NCBI GenBank assembly: GCA_047921175.1
Contig: JBLRWQ010000122.1
Coordinates: forward strand, 1-5,036
DNA length: 5,036 nt
Source of the DNA: T1Sed10-7 sp047921175
GTDB lineage: Bacteria > Actinomycetota > Nitriliruptoria > Nitriliruptorales > Nitriliruptoraceae
Direction: 5' to 3'
Below the pieces are notes generated by a model that was not told where the DNA came from, searched no databases, and was given only the letters and a program-made list of their open reading frames with translations. The position numbers were made by a program, and so were the translations under genes. This document shows, one piece after another, positions 1 through 5,036 of the stretch. The stretch's first letter is position 1, and each line of letters opens with the position of its first letter.

Positions 1-147
1 AACGTGCCCGTGGAGGTGTGTCCCGCGTGCGAACAGGTGTGGCTCACCATGGACGTCGCCAAGCGACTCGATGCCCTCTTCGACCAGTTGCTTGCTAGTG
101 GCGCGGAGTCCTCGCAGATCCACTGGGATCAGGCCGAGGCTGCCTGA
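1..147 (+). CDS. YgiT-type zinc-finger protein, C-terminal part (5' end outside window)
   Basis: The frame is open from base 1 to a TGA at 145-147 and gives 48 residues with no start in view, so this is a 3' fragment. It begins NVPVEVCPACEQVWL, which matches the second half of YgiT-type (MqsA N-terminal-like) zinc-finger proteins: a valine/proline-rich strand, a CxxC knuckle (residues 7-10) and then an amphipathic helix (about residues 17-33). The first CxxC pair of the zinc site would lie upstream of the window. The usual Gly after the second Cys (CxxCG) is Glu here, a minor variation. In this family the protein is small (roughly 70-90 residues), often lacks the DNA-binding half of MqsA, and is frequently encoded directly after a small MqsR-like or DUF4258 toxin-like gene. 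An antitoxin role is therefore plausible but cannot be shown, because the partner gene is not in the window. The family call is fairly secure; the function is inferred. Confidence 0.8.
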   Translation, partial: NVPVEVCPACEQVWLTMDVAKRLDALFDQLLASGAESSQIHWDQAEAA

Positions 148-149
148 CT

Positions 150-162
150 GGAGGAGTCCTCC
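150..162. other. Small hairpin just after the YgiT-type stop codon
   Basis: GGAGG-AGT-CCTCC is a 5-bp perfect stem with a 3-base loop that starts three bases after the TGA at 145-147. It is short and has no T-tract. It may protect the 3' end of the mRNA or be chance in GC-rich DNA. Confidence 0.25.
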
Positions 163-231
163 GTTCCTCGCAGCGGACTTCGCAGCCACTCGGTGTCGGT
201 AGTTTCGGGATGCGGTTGCGCGTGGCTCGGT

Positions 232-253
232 CTTCGGGCTTACGCGCCCGAAG
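232..253. terminator. Hairpin between convergent genes, candidate bidirectional terminator
   Basis: CTTCGGGC (232-239) and GCCCGAAG (246-253) form a perfect 8-bp stem with a 6-base loop (TTACGC). It lies 85 bases after the stop of the + strand zinc-finger gene and about 130 bases beyond the stop of the - strand LuxR gene, so it could stop transcripts from either direction. There is no T-tract on either side, which is common for actinobacterial terminator-like hairpins but leaves the function unproven. It is the strongest perfect stem I found in this gap. Confidence 0.5.
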
Positions 254-261
254 TCACGGTT

Positions 262-278
262 CTCGTGCTGGGCACGGG
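262..278. other. Second stem-loop in the convergent gap
   Basis: CTCGTGC (262-268), loop TGG, GCACGGG (272-278) forms a 7-bp stem with one G-T wobble. It stands eight bases from the 232-253 hairpin. The tandem arrangement suggests a composite termination zone between the convergent genes; this is inferred from structure only. Confidence 0.3.
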
Positions 279-335
279 CTCGCGGTAGATCGCCGTCTCG
301 GATGCTGACCTGGTGCATGTCCCGAGGTCGGAGGG

Positions 336-363
336 GGACCGGTGGTCAGCTCACCTGCGGTCC
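336..363 (-). terminator. Candidate terminator hairpin of the LuxR operon
   Basis: Arms GGACC (336-340) plus GGTG (341-344) pair with CACC (352-355) plus GGTCC (359-363) around a 7-base loop, giving 9 bp with a 3-base bulge (356-358). On the - strand the hairpin starts 19 bases after the TGA of the LuxR gene (383-385), the expected place for a terminator of the methyltransferase-LuxR unit. The following bases are C-rich rather than T-rich, so it is at best a non-canonical intrinsic terminator. Confidence 0.35.
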
Positions 364-382
364 GTTCGTCCCCATGTGGAGG

Positions 383-3145
383 TCAGGCTTGTTGGCGGGC
401 GACTTCGGTGGCGAGGGCTGCCCGGCTGGTGATCCCGAGCTTGCTGTAGATGTTGCGTAGGTGGGTCTTGATCGTGTTCTGTGAAACGAAGAGGAGCTCG
501 GCGACCTCCTTGTTGGACAGGCCGTGGGCGACCTTCACGGCGACGGTCCGTTCGGTGGGGGTCAGGGCATCCCAGCCGATCGTGGCGCGAACGTTCGGAC
601 CGCGGCCGCGCAGCAGCCATGCGATGGCTTCGTCGGGTGGTGTTGCGGCTCCTTCTGCGCGGAGTCGGGCGAAGGTCGCTTCGCCGATGGCCTGGACGGC
701 GGTGGCTTCGATGTCGGGCAGGACGCGGCGGTGGGCCATCGTCCAGCCTTGGCGGAGCGCGTCGCTCACGCCTAGCGCACGCGCGGCGTCCTCCGCGCGA
801 TCGAGTGTCAGCAGCGCGGCCGCTGCCAGCCAGACCAGCGTCGGTGCAGACACCTGGTGGCCGCTGCTCCAGCAGGTCGCTAGCTCGTCGAGCAGGTGCC
901 TGAGTCCCGCGGCGGGGTCCGTTCGCGACATCAGCAGGCCCCGGCCGGCGGCGAGCCGGCCTCGGATGACCGGCCACACCGGTGGGTCGGGCAGCGCGTC
1001 CCAGGCCTCGGCGAGGACGCGCTGAGCCTCGTCCCACTCACGCCGTTCGACGTGCGCCCAGACGAGGAGGTCCTTGGTGAACAGCTGCCACCAGCGGTTG
1101 CTCGTGTGCGCGAACAGGTCGTGGACGAGCCGCGCCGGTTCCAGGGCCTGGTCGGGATCATCGATCATGAGCGCGAGCATCGCTCGTCCGGCGGCGTTGA
1201 TGGCGTGCGTGCCGCTGCCGATCGGACCTGCCAGCGCCGCGCCCTCGGCGCAGGCCTGCCTCGCCTCGTCGGGCTGGCCGCTGAACAGCGCCACGATCGT
1301 TGCCGGTAGCGAGGAGAGGTGAGAGCGGAGCCGCGGGGCTTGTTCGGGTGTCAGTGCACGGGCCATCTCGACCAGTTGGCGGGCTTCGTCGGGCGGTAGG
1401 GGGAGCCGGAAACCCTCGGCGGCCGCATAGGTGGCCGCCATGGCCGCCAGGTGCCAGTCACCGGCGTTGCGGCCCGCATCGACGGCGGCCATCAGCACGT
1501 CGAGCCCCTCCCGTCCGCCACCAATGTGGGAGAGCGAGACGCCCGCGTAGAGCCCGGCGGCCGCGAGCGTGGCATCGCCCCAGGCGTTGCGATGCTCGAG
1601 CGCCAGCGCCCACGCCTCCCTCGGTAGGTCGAGCCCCCCTCGTCCGGTCCAGGTCCGTGCGTGGCAGGCCGCCAGCAATGCGGCGAGCAGCACCAACTCG
1701 TCGTCGAGTTCGCGCGCTGCGGCCAGGGTGATGTCTGTCAGCTCGTCGGCCTCGGCGGGCCGGCCGCCGGAGGTGAGGAACGCGATGAGCATCGAGGCGG
1801 TGATCGTGCGCCGCCGAGGGTCGAGGTCTTCATCGAGCAGCTTCCGCAGGACGGTCTGGACCTCGCGGTAGGTGCCGTTGACCAGATGCGTGATGAACAG
1901 CGGCCAGTGCAGGTCGACGACCTCGCCGACCCGCCCGGCCGCCTGCGCGTGGGCCTGAGCGGTGCGGACGTCCTCCAACTCTTCGCGAAGCTCCGGGGTC
2001 CCGTGGAGCTGGCGCAACCGGGTCGATGACAGACCCCTGATCCCCCAACGGACACGGCCCACCACGTGGTCGAGGTGGGCATCACGCGCCGCGGCACGTT
2101 CGTCGCGGTCCTCGAGGCGGTCGGCGGCGTAGTGGCGGATCGACTCGAGCAGCCGGTAGCGGCGCTCGGTCCTGACGTCCAGGACCGAGACCAGTGACTT
2201 GTCGACCAGTGCGGTCAGCAGGTGCAGCGCCGCGTGGTCGCCCCCCTCACCGCCGAACCCGATCACGTCGGTCGCTGCGCGCAGGTCGAAGGCCCCCGGG
2301 AACACCGACAGCCTGGCTAGCGCGGCCTGCTCGGCGCGTGGGAGCCGGTCGTAGGACCAGGCGATCGAGGCCTCGAGCGTGCGCTGGCGCGCGGCCGCCC
2401 GGCGGTGGCCGACCAGCAGACCGAAACGGTGTTCGAGACCGTCAGCAACCGCTTGCACCGACAGCACCCGCGTCTGGGCGGCGGCGAGTTCGATCGCCAG
2501 CGGCAAGCCATCCAGCTGCCGGCAGATCCGCGCGATCGCCGCCGCATCGTCGTCGCTGGGGGACAGCTGCGTGATCGCCGCAGCCCGCTCCAGGAACAGG
2601 CGGGCCGCGGGGTAGCGCGACAGCTCCTCGGCGTGCACTTCACCACTCGGTGGCACGGCCAGAGGTCGCACCCGCAGCGCGTGCTCGCCATCGAGGTCGA
2701 GCAGCTCCCGAGACGTGGCGAGCAAGGTCACCCGGGGGCAGTACGCCACGATGGGTGCCAGCAGCTCGACCAGTGGGTCCAGGAGGTGCTCGCAGTTGTC
2801 GAGCACCAGCAGCCCGTGGCGGTCGGCGAGCGCGGCGATGAGCATCATGCCCGCGCCGCGGCCCGCGACCTCGTCCAGACCCACAGCCTCCGCGATCGCG
2901 GACGGCAACCTGCGCTCGTCGGTCACCGCTTGCAGATCGACCCACCACACGCCGTCGCCGTAGCGGCCCAAGGAATCGTGGGCGACCTGCTGCGCGAGGC
3001 GCGTCTTCCCAGAACCGCCCGCCCCGGTCAGCGTGATCAGCCGATGCTTGCCCAGCATCGCAGCCAGCGCCTGCAGCTCGTCGTCCCGTCCGATCAAGGA
3101 CGTCGCGGCCCAGGGCACCGTGGTGGCCCCAGCAGGCGGGTTCAT
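383..3145 (-). CDS. Large LuxR-family ATPase regulator (LAL-type: NTPase, helical repeats, C-terminal LuxR HTH)
   Basis: This 920-residue protein has the architecture of large ATP-binding LuxR-type regulators. Near the N-terminus are SLIGRDDEL (16-24) and a P-loop GAGGSGKT (41-48). A Walker B segment LLVLDNCEHLL follows (112-122), then a TSRE motif (144-147) and GLPLAIELAAA (213-223), the usual NB-ARC/AAA-like order. Residues of about 360-790 are alanine- and leucine-rich paired helices that look TPR-like. The C-terminus (about 858-920) is a LuxR-type helix-turn-helix with LTPTERTV and the recognition-helix region SNKEVAELLFVSQNTIKTHL. In this class, ATP and an inducer control multimerisation and DNA binding. 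The ATG at 3143-3145 is preferred because homology-like sequence begins there and it overlaps the methyltransferase stop (ATGA). The frame stays open upstream to an ATG at 3850, but that stretch is arginine- and proline-rich shadow sequence opposite the methyltransferase codons. No good Shine-Dalgarno precedes 3145, which fits translational coupling. The ligand and target genes are unknown. Confidence 0.93.
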   Translation of the reverse strand: MNPPAGATTVPWAATSLIGRDDELQALAAMLGKHRLITLTGAGGSGKTRLAQQVAHDSLGRYGDGVWWVDLQAVTDERRLPSAIAEAVGLDEVAGRGAGMMLIAALADRHGLLVLDNCEHLLDPLVELLAPIVAYCPRVTLLATSRELLDLDGEHALRVRPLAVPPSGEVHAEELSRYPAARLFLERAAAITQLSPSDDDAAAIARICRQLDGLPLAIELAAAQTRVLSVQAVADGLEHRFGLLVGHRRAAARQRTLEASIAWSYDRLPRAEQAALARLSVFPGAFDLRAATDVIGFGGEGGDHAALHLLTALVDKSLVSVLDVRTERRYRLLESIRHYAADRLEDRDERAAARDAHLDHVVGRVRWGIRGLSSTRLRQLHGTPELREELEDVRTAQAHAQAAGRVGEVVDLHWPLFITHLVNGTYREVQTVLRKLLDEDLDPRRRTITASMLIAFLTSGGRPAEADELTDITLAAARELDDELVLLAALLAACHARTWTGRGGLDLPREAWALALEHRNAWGDATLAAAGLYAGVSLSHIGGGREGLDVLMAAVDAGRNAGDWHLAAMAATYAAAEGFRLPLPPDEARQLVEMARALTPEQAPRLRSHLSSLPATIVALFSGQPDEARQACAEGAALAGPIGSGTHAINAAGRAMLALMIDDPDQALEPARLVHDLFAHTSNRWWQLFTKDLLVWAHVERREWDEAQRVLAEAWDALPDPPVWPVIRGRLAAGRGLLMSRTDPAAGLRHLLDELATCWSSGHQVSAPTLVWLAAAALLTLDRAEDAARALGVSDALRQGWTMAHRRVLPDIEATAVQAIGEATFARLRAEGAATPPDEAIAWLLRGRGPNVRATIGWDALTPTERTVAVKVAHGLSNKEVAELLFVSQNTIKTHLRNIYSKLGITSRAALATEVARQQA
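3142..3145 (-). promoter_or_regulatory. ATGA stop-start overlap coupling the methyltransferase and LuxR genes
   Basis: On the - strand the LuxR start ATG (3145-3143) shares bases with the methyltransferase stop TGA (3144-3142). The bases just upstream of this ATG (GGCACCCGACCGGC) contain no clear purine-rich ribosome binding site, so terminating ribosomes probably re-initiate here. This fixes the LuxR start and implies one transcript and a linked output of the two proteins. Confidence 0.8.
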
Positions 3146-3819
3146 GCCGGTCGGGTGCCGCGGAAGACGGCGACCGCGCCGTGCATCTCGATCTCGACGT
3201 CGGTGAGGTTGTCGGTGAGGACCCGCTCGAGCTCGGCTCGGGTGTCCGCTGCGTTCCCGAAGACGCCTTTGCCGTTGTACATCTTCAGCAGGCGACGGCC
3301 GACCGCTGTGTGGCCCTCCGGATCGGCGAGGATCGTCGACCCGAAGAACACGCCCCCGGGCCCAAGCAACCGGACGAGGTTCGCGATGGCCTCTGCTTTC
3401 TCCTCGAGCGTCCCGGGCAGGCAGTGCAGCACGTAGTTGCACGCCACGGAGTCGGCGCCACCGGGATAGTCGATGGGAACCAGCACGTTCGCCTCGAGCA
3501 ACTCGGGATCGAACCGTGCGAGCCGGCGGCCCGCGTGGTCCAGGACCGCCGGGTTGGGATCGATGAGGACCAACCGGCGCAACTGCGGCAGGTCCGCGAC
3601 GTCGAGGAAGTAGCCGGTTCCCGGTCCGGCATCGAGGTGGTGAGCTCCCACGTTCGCCTCGTAGAAGACGACGAGCTTCGCGGTCGGGCACCGCCACAGC
3701 CAGCGGTTCGAGAACCTCAGAACGATCATGTCGTAAACACGCAGGAACGACCGTGTATAGATCGCCTGGCCCGCGTAGGCGGGATCTGTTTCGGCGATGA
3801 CGCTGGTCTTCCGTGCCAT
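3142..3819 (-). CDS. Class I SAM-dependent methyltransferase
   Basis: This 225-residue protein has a complete class I methyltransferase fold signature. Motif I is HLDAGPGTG (61-69), the glycine-rich SAM-binding loop. Motif II is LVLIDPN (83-89), whose acidic residue should contact the ribose hydroxyls. A motif IV region ADSVACNYVLHCLPG (122-136) and a post-IV segment LGPGGVFFGSTIL (152-164) follow. The N-terminal YTRSFLRVYDMIVL and SNRWLWRCP (residues 21-45) belong to a recognisable subgroup of small cytosolic methyltransferases, usually annotated only as class I and probably acting on small molecules. The substrate cannot be read from the sequence. The ATG at 3819 has a strong ribosome binding site, GGGAGGA, at 3824-3830. 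It is upstream of and overlaps the LuxR gene by 4 bases, so the two are co-expressed. I see no signal peptide, membrane helix or truncation. Confidence 0.92.
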   Translation of the reverse strand: MARKTSVIAETDPAYAGQAIYTRSFLRVYDMIVLRFSNRWLWRCPTAKLVVFYEANVGAHHLDAGPGTGYFLDVADLPQLRRLVLIDPNPAVLDHAGRRLARFDPELLEANVLVPIDYPGGADSVACNYVLHCLPGTLEEKAEAIANLVRLLGPGGVFFGSTILADPEGHTAVGRRLLKMYNGKGVFGNAADTRAELERVLTDNLTDVEIEMHGAVAVFRGTRPA

Positions 3820-3823
3820 GGAG

Positions 3824-3830
3824 TCCTCCC
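3824..3830 (-). promoter_or_regulatory. Ribosome binding site of the methyltransferase
   Basis: The - strand reads GGGAGGA followed by CTCC and ATG. The GGAGG core is 5 bases from the start codon, which is close to ideal and fixes the start at 3819 rather than at any internal Met. Confidence 0.85.
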
Positions 3831-3909
3831 ATCGTCGTCGTGTCGATCATCCACGCCCTGCGCCGCCATGTCTCCCCCTGCCCGGCCGAGATCGCGGACG
3901 AGACCGGGG

Positions 3910-3922
3910 CACCCGGCGGGTG
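3910..3922 (-). other. Small hairpin between the 75-residue ORF and the methyltransferase
   Basis: CACCC (3910-3914), loop GGC, GGGTG (3918-3922) is a 5-bp stem that begins 4 bases after the stop codon of the 75-residue ORF on the - strand. It sits in the 107-base spacer ahead of the methyltransferase and could partly attenuate or stabilise the transcript. It is short and could be chance. Confidence 0.25.
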
Positions 3923-3926
3923 GCCG

Positions 3927-4154
3927 CTACCGCCAGCTCTCCTCGAGGAAGGAACGCACCTCCTGACCGTTCAGGGTCCAGATGTCCAACGCCTCAGCCG
4001 GATCCGAGAAGTGCAGGCGTCGACGTGGTGGGCGTCGAAGCTTCTGCCCCCCCATGGAGCGGCTCCAGCGGTCGCTGAACTGGCGAAGACCCGGTCGGCG
4101 CGTACGCACATCGGCGAGCGCCGACGAACCTGAGACGTGGGTCTGGGAGGCCAT
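3927..4154 (-). CDS. Hypothetical small protein, 75 residues
   Basis: I do not recognise this protein. The ATG at 4154 is chosen over an upstream in-frame GTG (4187) because AGGAG lies at 4160-4164, five bases from the ATG. The product starts MASQTHVSGSSA, has a strongly basic middle (about residues 18-47, with RRP and PPRRR clusters), and ends in a better-ordered acidic/amphipathic stretch, HFSDPAEALDIW plus NGQEVRSFLEESW (about 48-74). By hand count about three quarters of its codons end in G or C, in line with a real gene here. It contains no Cys, no membrane segment and no signal peptide. It precedes the methyltransferase on the same strand with a 107-base gap, so it may be the first gene of the unit or an independent short transcript. 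A run of seven G on the coding strand (4047-4053) falls within it. It could also be the remnant of a longer gene. Confidence that it is translated is moderate. Confidence 0.5.
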   Translation of the reverse strand: MASQTHVSGSSALADVRTRRPGLRQFSDRWSRSMGGQKLRRPPRRRLHFSDPAEALDIWTLNGQEVRSFLEESWR

Positions 4155-4159
4155 GGCCG

Positions 4160-4164
4160 CTCCT
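4160..4164 (-). promoter_or_regulatory. Ribosome binding site of the 75-residue ORF
   Basis: The - strand reads AGGAG, then CGGCC, then ATG (4154-4152), giving a 5-base spacer. This is the main evidence that the small ORF is translated and that it starts here rather than at the GTG at 4187. Confidence 0.5.
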
Positions 4165-4238
4165 GTCCGATCCGGTGGTGCGAACACGATCTACGTCGCG
4201 ATCTCATCGTCAACCAGAACGACCACGAAAGACTCAGC

Positions 4239-4275
4239 CACCCGGGTGAGATGGCGGGGACACACCGGGTGAGAT
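4239..4275. repeat. Paired 11-bp direct repeat with an embedded 10-bp palindrome
   Basis: CCGGGTGAGAT occurs at 4242-4252 and again, identical, at 4265-4275, a 23-bp period or about two helical turns. The first copy overlaps a perfect 10-bp palindrome, CACCCGGGTG (4239-4248). The pair lies 85-121 bases upstream of the 75-residue ORF start, where an operator could sit. Direct repeats at helical spacing suit a multimeric regulator such as an LAL protein. Repeats of this size are also seen at the ends of some insertion sequences. Neither reading is established. Confidence 0.5.
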
Positions 4276-4279
4276 CTTT

Positions 4280-4292
4280 GAGCGCTGCGCTC
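4280..4292. other. Short hairpin beside the direct repeats
   Basis: GAGCG-CTG-CGCTC is a 5-bp perfect stem with a 3-base loop, five bases after the second CCGGGTGAGAT copy. It could be an extra operator half-site pair or an RNA stem. It is short enough to be chance. Confidence 0.25.
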
Positions 4293-4319
4293 TCGAGGCT
4301 CGACACCGACTCCCGAACA

Positions 4320-4344
4320 CCCACCAAAGCTTCTCGTCGGTGGG
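4320..4344. other. Loose stem-loop
   Basis: CCCACC (4320-4325) and GGTGGG (4339-4344) can pair across a 13-base loop. There is no T-tract. It is recorded as one of the few structures in the long gene-free stretch; its function is unknown. Confidence 0.2.
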
Positions 4345-4493
4345 CGCCGCGCTGACCACGACGGACACCACGGCGACAACCACCGGCACCCTGCTATGCG
4401 TGCCTGCGCACCGGGTCGGCGGCGCTCAAAATCACGGCCCGTGCTCAGGCGGCGGTTGCAACGAGCTCGCTCCGTCGTTCGGATGCCTTCAGG

Positions 4494-4532
4494 GGCCGCG
4501 GCGGGATCATGGCCAGAGGTGGAACCGCGGCC
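4494..4532 (-). terminator. 8-bp inverted repeat downstream of the sigma factor, possible terminator
   Basis: GGCCGCGG (4494-4501) and CCGCGGCC (4525-4532) are perfect inverted copies separated by 23 bases. They lie 43-81 bases after the stop of the ECF sigma gene on the - strand, so they could form a GC-rich 3' stem. The loop is long and no T-tract follows. Because each arm contains the palindrome CCGCGG, chance pairing is more likely than for other 8-bp stems. Confidence 0.3.
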
Positions 4533-4574
4533 GTTCGCTCACGCCTTGGGCAAGCGGCTGGTTTGACGGCTCGG

Positions 4575-5036
4575 TCAGGAGGCGAGCTGGTCACGGCGAC
4601 GGGTCAGGTAGGGGCGCTCAGCGGGGTTACAGGCCAATGCGATGGCCCGGTCGTAGGCTGCCCGCGCCTCGTCGCCGCGTCCGTGTCGCCGCAACAGGTC
4701 GGCGCGCGCGGCGTGGTAAGCGTGGTAGCCGTCGAGGGCGTCCGCGAGCTGGTCGATCTCGGTCAGGGCGGCCCCGGGGCCGTCGACCTCGGCGACCGCG
4801 ACCGCCCGGTTGAGCCGAACGATGGGCGAGGGGTCGAGCAACACCAGACGTTCGTAGAGCGCGACGATCTGGGACCAGTCGGTGGCGCGAGCCGACGGCG
4901 CGGCGGTGTGGACCGCGCTGATCGCGGCCAGCACCTGGTAGCGCCCGGGCGCTTCCCCGCCGGCCGCGACCGCTTCGACCCGCTCGCGCACCAGGGCGTG
5001 ACCCTCGGCGATGAGCGTTCGGTCCCATGCGCCACG
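4575..5036 (-). CDS. ECF42-type RNA polymerase sigma factor, C-terminal 153 residues (5' end outside window)
   Basis: The frame is open from the window edge (5036) to a TGA at 4577-4575, giving 153 residues with no start in view. It reads RGAWDRTLIAEGHALV, then GRYQVLAAISAVHT (31-44), TDWSQIVALYERL (52-64), DPSPIVRLNRAVAVAE (68-83), GYHAYHAARADLLRR and AAYDRAIALA. This order is the hallmark of the long C-terminal, TPR-like extension of ECF42 sigma factors (the group with a DUF6596 segment). The extension is known to be needed for activity in studied members. The sigma-2 and sigma-4 domains that bind RNA polymerase and promoter DNA lie outside the window. ECF42 genes usually adjoin a DGPF/YCII-domain protein instead of an anti-sigma factor, and such a gene would be expected beyond 5036. 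It is on the same strand as the methyltransferase unit but is separated from it by 420 bases, so co-transcription is unlikely. Confidence 0.9.
   Translation of the reverse strand, partial: RGAWDRTLIAEGHALVRERVEAVAAGGEAPGRYQVLAAISAVHTAAPSARATDWSQIVALYERLVLLDPSPIVRLNRAVAVAEVDGPGAALTEIDQLADALDGYHAYHAARADLLRRHGRGDEARAAYDRAIALACNPAERPYLTRRRDQLAS

Larger units (their letters stand above)
4155..4574. other. 420-base intergenic region without a convincing gene
   Basis: This stretch separates the ECF sigma gene from the 75-residue ORF; both are on the - strand. All frames here give either short peptides without a ribosome binding site or arginine/proline-rich shadow sequence. It holds a ribosome binding site for the downstream ORF (4160-4164), an 11-bp direct repeat (4242-4275), a 10-bp palindrome (4239-4248), a short hairpin (4280-4292), a looser hairpin (4320-4344) and an 8-bp inverted repeat (4494-4532). 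The most economical reading is the 3' end region of the sigma factor transcript plus the promoter and operators of the methyltransferase-LuxR unit. An old insertion-sequence remnant is an alternative. I see no confident -35/-10 pair. Confidence 0.5.

Noticed and set aside
351..1037. - strand open frame of 228 codons opposite the C-terminal coding region in another phase.
   Set aside because: It overlaps the LuxR C-terminus in an alternative frame and is almost entirely arginine, proline and glycine.
2405..3436. Long + strand open frame of 343 codons.
   Set aside because: It lies antisense to both the LuxR ATPase domain and the methyltransferase and shows no recognisable motif. It is a high-GC shadow.
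3146..3850. In-frame upstream extension of the LuxR regulator by 235 codons to an ATG at 3850.
   Set aside because: It runs across the methyltransferase in a different frame, is arginine- and proline-rich with no domain character, and the regulator's recognisable sequence begins just after 3145, where the ATGA overlap gives a natural start.
3867..3869. ATG on the - strand preceded by a G-rich tract (GGGGGAG) in the spacer before the methyltransferase.
   Set aside because: The spacing from the G-tract to the ATG is too short, and the frame differs from the methyltransferase, giving a short peptide with no features.
3181..3966. + strand open frame of 261 codons.
   Set aside because: It mirrors the methyltransferase and the small ORF on the opposite strand, with no domain or ribosome binding site support.
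4188..4213. Promoter-like pair on the - strand: TTGACG (4208-4213) and TAGATC (4188-4193) ahead of the small ORF.
   Set aside because: The -35-like hexamer is good, but the spacer is only 14 bases and the -10 is a partial match, so I do not call it a promoter.
4483..4566. 27-codon + strand peptide in the gene-free stretch.
   Set aside because: It has no ribosome binding site, no recognisable motif and is short enough to arise by chance.
4340..4813. + strand open frame of 157 codons.
   Set aside because: Its second half is antisense to the well-supported ECF42 tail, and its first half has no ribosome binding site or family motif.

Overview
The window is high-GC DNA with strong G/C preference at third codon positions, polypurine ribosome binding sites and gene families typical of Actinomycetota (a large ATP-binding LuxR-type regulator and an ECF sigma factor with a C-terminal TPR-like extension). 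This points to a high-GC actinobacterium. The sequence alone does not allow a genus call.

Layout from left to right. (1) Positions 1-147, + strand: the last 48 residues of a YgiT-type zinc-finger protein, the small partner commonly encoded beside a toxin-like gene. Its start lies outside the window. (2) Positions 148-382: a non-coding gap between convergent genes. It holds several hairpins that could end transcription from both sides. (3) Positions 383-4154, - strand: an apparent three-gene unit, read from right to left. It runs from a 75-residue unrecognised protein (3927-4154), through a class I SAM-dependent methyltransferase (3142-3819), to a 920-residue LuxR-family ATPase regulator (383-3145). 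The methyltransferase stop and regulator start overlap as ATGA, so these two are very probably translated together. (4) Positions 4155-4574: a 420-base stretch with no convincing gene. It carries an 11-bp direct repeat with a 23-bp period, small palindromes and an 8-bp inverted repeat, and probably includes the control region of the operon. (5) Positions 4575-5036, - strand: the C-terminal 153 residues of an ECF42-type sigma factor, whose N-terminal sigma domains lie outside the window.

Working model (inference): the regulator couples ATP and probably ligand binding through its N-terminal NTPase and central helical repeats to DNA binding through its C-terminal LuxR helix-turn-helix. The co-translated methyltransferase probably acts on a small molecule in the same response. 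No CRISPR array, tRNA, rRNA or intact mobile element is visible. Nothing here amounts to a clearly new system. The least explained parts are the 75-residue protein and the repeat-bearing region upstream of it.
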